Assembly: GCA_902775075.1 (NCBI GenBank)
Contig: CACYKX010000062.1
Location: 1-14,819, forward strand
Reading direction: 5' to 3'
From: an uncultured Prevotellaceae bacterium
GTDB taxonomy: Bacteria; Bacteroidota; Bacteroidia; Bacteroidales; Bacteroidaceae
Length of the DNA stretch: 14,819 nucleotides
Below, piece after piece: positions 13,252 through 14,819 of this stretch. The position numbers were made by a program, and so were the translations under genes. Each line of letters opens with the position of its first letter. Position 1 is the first letter of the stretch. The notes below the pieces were generated by a model. The model had not been told where the DNA came from and made no database searches. It saw only the letters and a program-made list of their open reading frames with translations.

Positions 13252-14447
13252 TTGCTAATCTCTTTTAACAGAAAATCTTGCAGTGTTTTCTTATCTGGCA
13301 GCGAAAGCATGTAGGTGGACACAAACAGGTTGTTGTCCATTCCTGCCAGAGCATACTCTACCATCTTATCACCTTTGCGAGTACAAAGCAGTATGCCTAC
13401 AGGAGGATTGTCACCCGGGTTCATTTCGTTCTCTCTAAAATATGAAACGTAGGCATTTAGTTGGCTTAGGTCTGCATGACGGAACTCGTCGTCTTTCAGT
13501 TCGATGATGACATTGCAATGAAGAATGCGATTATAGAACACCAAGTCGGCAAAGTAATATTCATCGTCGATAATCATTCTTTTCTGTCGTGCCTCAAAAC
13601 AAAATCCCTTGCCCATTTCGAGCAGAAACTCCTGGAGATGTCCTATCAAGGCATTCTCCAAATCGCTCTCCGTGAATGCTTCGGGACGTAATCCAAGGAA
13701 CTCAAACGAGAATGGGTCTTTGATAGAAAGTGCTGGAGAGTTATTTATCTCTGTACGCTCAATTAAGAGTTCTGGCTTTTGGCTTATCCCTGCACGGAAA
13801 TAGAGGTTTGTCGAAATCTGTCGGCGCAATTCTTTTACGCTCCAACAGCAACGGATGCACTCCGTTTCGTAGAAGAAACGAGCCAGAGGATCATCGACGG
13901 TCAGAATCTCAACAATATGAGAGAAGGAGAGCTTAGAAATAAGTTCTACAGCTGGTGTGAAGAATTTCTCCGACGCCGTCGGAGAAATTGCAGATTCGTT
14001 CGATGCTGTCGGACTTATTTCGGATTTCTGCGACGCTGTCGCAGTTTTCTCCACAGATTTCTCCGATGCTGTCGGAGAAATTGCCATTAGGTAGTTTTTT
14101 ATTTGAGGGTAAGTCAAATAGAACTTACGGCTATTTGTGAGCAATGTCTCATTAATTCCCCTTTTATTTACGCTTTCTGCCAACCGTTTTAACAAACGGT
14201 CACCATATTTTGCACGGTCTTTGCCGAACTGCTCATACTCTACGATATAGAATCCTATGACATAGTTTCTTATTGTAGCAAAGCGATTTACAGCCTTCAC
14301 TGTAGCAGAATAAGCAGAATCATGCAACTGCAATACTAATTCAGACAAGTGATTGAATGAAAAAGAAGTTTCATCTGCCCAATTCTCTGGCAAATTATAT
14401 TGAACGGCTATTTCCGAATTTTTAGATTTAGTATTATTCATATTCAT
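13248..14447 (-). CDS. DUF1016/YhcG-type protein with PD-(D/E)XK nuclease domain
   Basis: The 399-residue protein has the two-part build of the DUF1016 family. The N-terminal helical part (about 35-212) includes VNRFATIRNYVIGFYIVEYEQ, LYPQIK-like LTYPQIKNYL (111-120), and CIRCCWSVKELRRQI (197-211). The C-terminal nuclease domain (about 245-395) has GKGFCFEARQKRM (279-291), D301 in FADLVFY, and E316-x-K318 in IIELKDD, the PD-(D/E)XK catalytic set. Members are often found with type I restriction genes, and here the gene sits between hsdM and hsdS. Its exact role is unproved; modification-dependent or accessory cleavage is an inference. Residues 124-161 are a low-complexity linker, with ISPTASEK-like decapeptides encoded by palindromic repeats. 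The start is 10 bases after the hsdM stop. Confidence 0.88.
   Translation of the reverse strand: MNMNNTKSKNSEIAVQYNLPENWADETSFSFNHLSELVLQLHDSAYSATVKAVNRFATIRNYVIGFYIVEYEQFGKDRAKYGDRLLKRLAESVNKRGINETLLTNSRKFYLTYPQIKNYLMAISPTASEKSVEKTATASQKSEISPTASNESAISPTASEKFFTPAVELISKLSFSHIVEILTVDDPLARFFYETECIRCCWSVKELRRQISTNLYFRAGISQKPELLIERTEINNSPALSIKDPFSFEFLGLRPEAFTESDLENALIGHLQEFLLEMGKGFCFEARQKRMIIDDEYYFADLVFYNRILHCNVIIELKDDEFRHADLSQLNAYVSYFRENEMNPGDNPPVGILLCTRKGDKMVEYALAGMDNNLFVSTYMLSLPDKKTLQDFLLKEISK
13963..14081. repeat. Palindromic 30-bp repeats inside the DUF1016 gene
   Basis: Four hairpin units are centred at about 13976, 14006, 14036 and 14069 (spacing 30, 30 and 33 bp). Unit 1 has perfect 12-bp arms, AATTTCTCCGAC/GTCGGAGAAATT. 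Unit 3 has CTGCGAC/GTCGCAG. Unit 4 has 11-bp arms with one wobble pair. Unit 2 is decayed. Loops are gcc or gct. Frame is kept, so they add an in-frame linker of repeated PTASEK-like decapeptides. Confidence 0.85.
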
Positions 14448-14457
14448 AACGAACAGA

Positions 14458-14819
14458 TTAGATGGTGAATCCCATTTCTTTGAGTGACTGTAACACCTCT
14501 TGCTCCAAGTCTTTTACGTGACTCTCGGTTGCCCCCAATGTTACCTCATAACGCTCGGCAAGAGCCGTTACATCGCTTGCTATCTGGTGAGTAACATTCT
14601 GCATCAAGGCTTCACAGCCGCTGATGATGCTTGCCAGCCACTTGCGTTCAACAACAAGCGTCTTGATTTCATCCTCAGTCAAGGCTGCATACTTCTTTAC
14701 TACGGCAGAAGTCAGTTCTATGCGTTTCTGTACGAGCCACATCCATTTCTTCAAGACAAAGAGTTTGATCTGCTCATCAGTGTAAGACTGTGGAGCAGAC
14801 ACATGAACTCTTCCATCTG
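14458..14819 (-). CDS. hsdM: Type I restriction methyltransferase subunit, C-terminal fragment cut by window edge
   Basis: The frame is open to the window edge (first whole codon at 14817, reading DGRVHVSAPQ), so the GTG at 14802 is not the start. The visible ~120 residues are helical, with LTEDEIKTLVVERKWLASII, an ALAERYEVTL segment, and a terminal LEQEVLQSLKEMGF. This matches the C-terminal helical tail that I know from long-form HsdM proteins of type I systems, the part that docks on HsdS. The catalytic NPPF region must lie upstream, outside the window, so methyltransferase activity is not shown here. Operon position before a DUF1016 gene and hsdS supports the call. The alternative is another coiled-coil protein of the same locus. 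Confidence 0.7.
   Translation of the reverse strand, partial: DGRVHVSAPQSYTDEQIKLFVLKKWMWLVQKRIELTSAVVKKYAALTEDEIKTLVVERKWLASIISGCEALMQNVTHQIASDVTALAERYEVTLGATESHVKDLEQEVLQSLKEMGFTI

Overview
The window reads as a chromosomal segment of a Bacteroidales bacterium, most likely Prevotellaceae (Prevotella/Segatella-like). The basis is the protein families (HU-HIG DNA-binding protein, DUF4248, smalltalk microprotein, OMP_b-brl_3 outer-membrane protein) and several promoter -7 boxes of the Bacteroidetes type TAnnTTTG. No species was confirmed by a search.

Left part, 1-3871, plus strand: a tightly packed operon of ETF beta (cut by the window edge), ETF alpha and a long acyl-CoA dehydrogenase, closed by a clear intrinsic terminator. 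A cysteine-rich C_GCAxxG_C_C family gene follows. At 3861-3985, on the minus strand, a -7 box, three hairpins and a terminator with a U-run outline a candidate small RNA of about 110 nt.

Centre, 4144-8554: an AT-rich block. A response regulator and a sensor kinase overlap on the minus strand and are divergent from an outer-membrane beta-barrel protein with a plug domain. The natural reading is a two-component system controlling the outer-membrane protein.

Right-centre, 8690-11600, minus strand: a plasmid-like replication cassette embedded among chromosomal genes. It holds a Rep_3-type initiator, DUF4248 protein, HU-HIG protein and a smalltalk microprotein. The non-coding DNA is unusually structured: five iteron-like repeats spaced at 22 and 31-32 bp, an inverted repeat with paired direct repeats, six 10-bp units in exact helical phase before the HU promoter, a palindrome with TGTAC half-sites over the rep promoter, and a second array of four 22-bp units upstream of rep. 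The amidase that I recall as usually accompanying HU and smalltalk is absent.

Right end, 11749-14819, minus strand: part of a type I restriction-modification operon, with the HsdM C-terminus (cut by the window edge), a DUF1016/YhcG-type PD-(D/E)XK protein with palindromic 30-bp repeats in its linker, a single-TRD HsdS fused to an extra C-terminal domain, and a small zinc-ribbon protein. These genes are coupled by a 4-bp overlap or gaps of 10 nt or less. Whether the restriction genes and the rep cassette form one mobile element cannot be settled here: no integrase, tRNA or flanking att repeat is visible.
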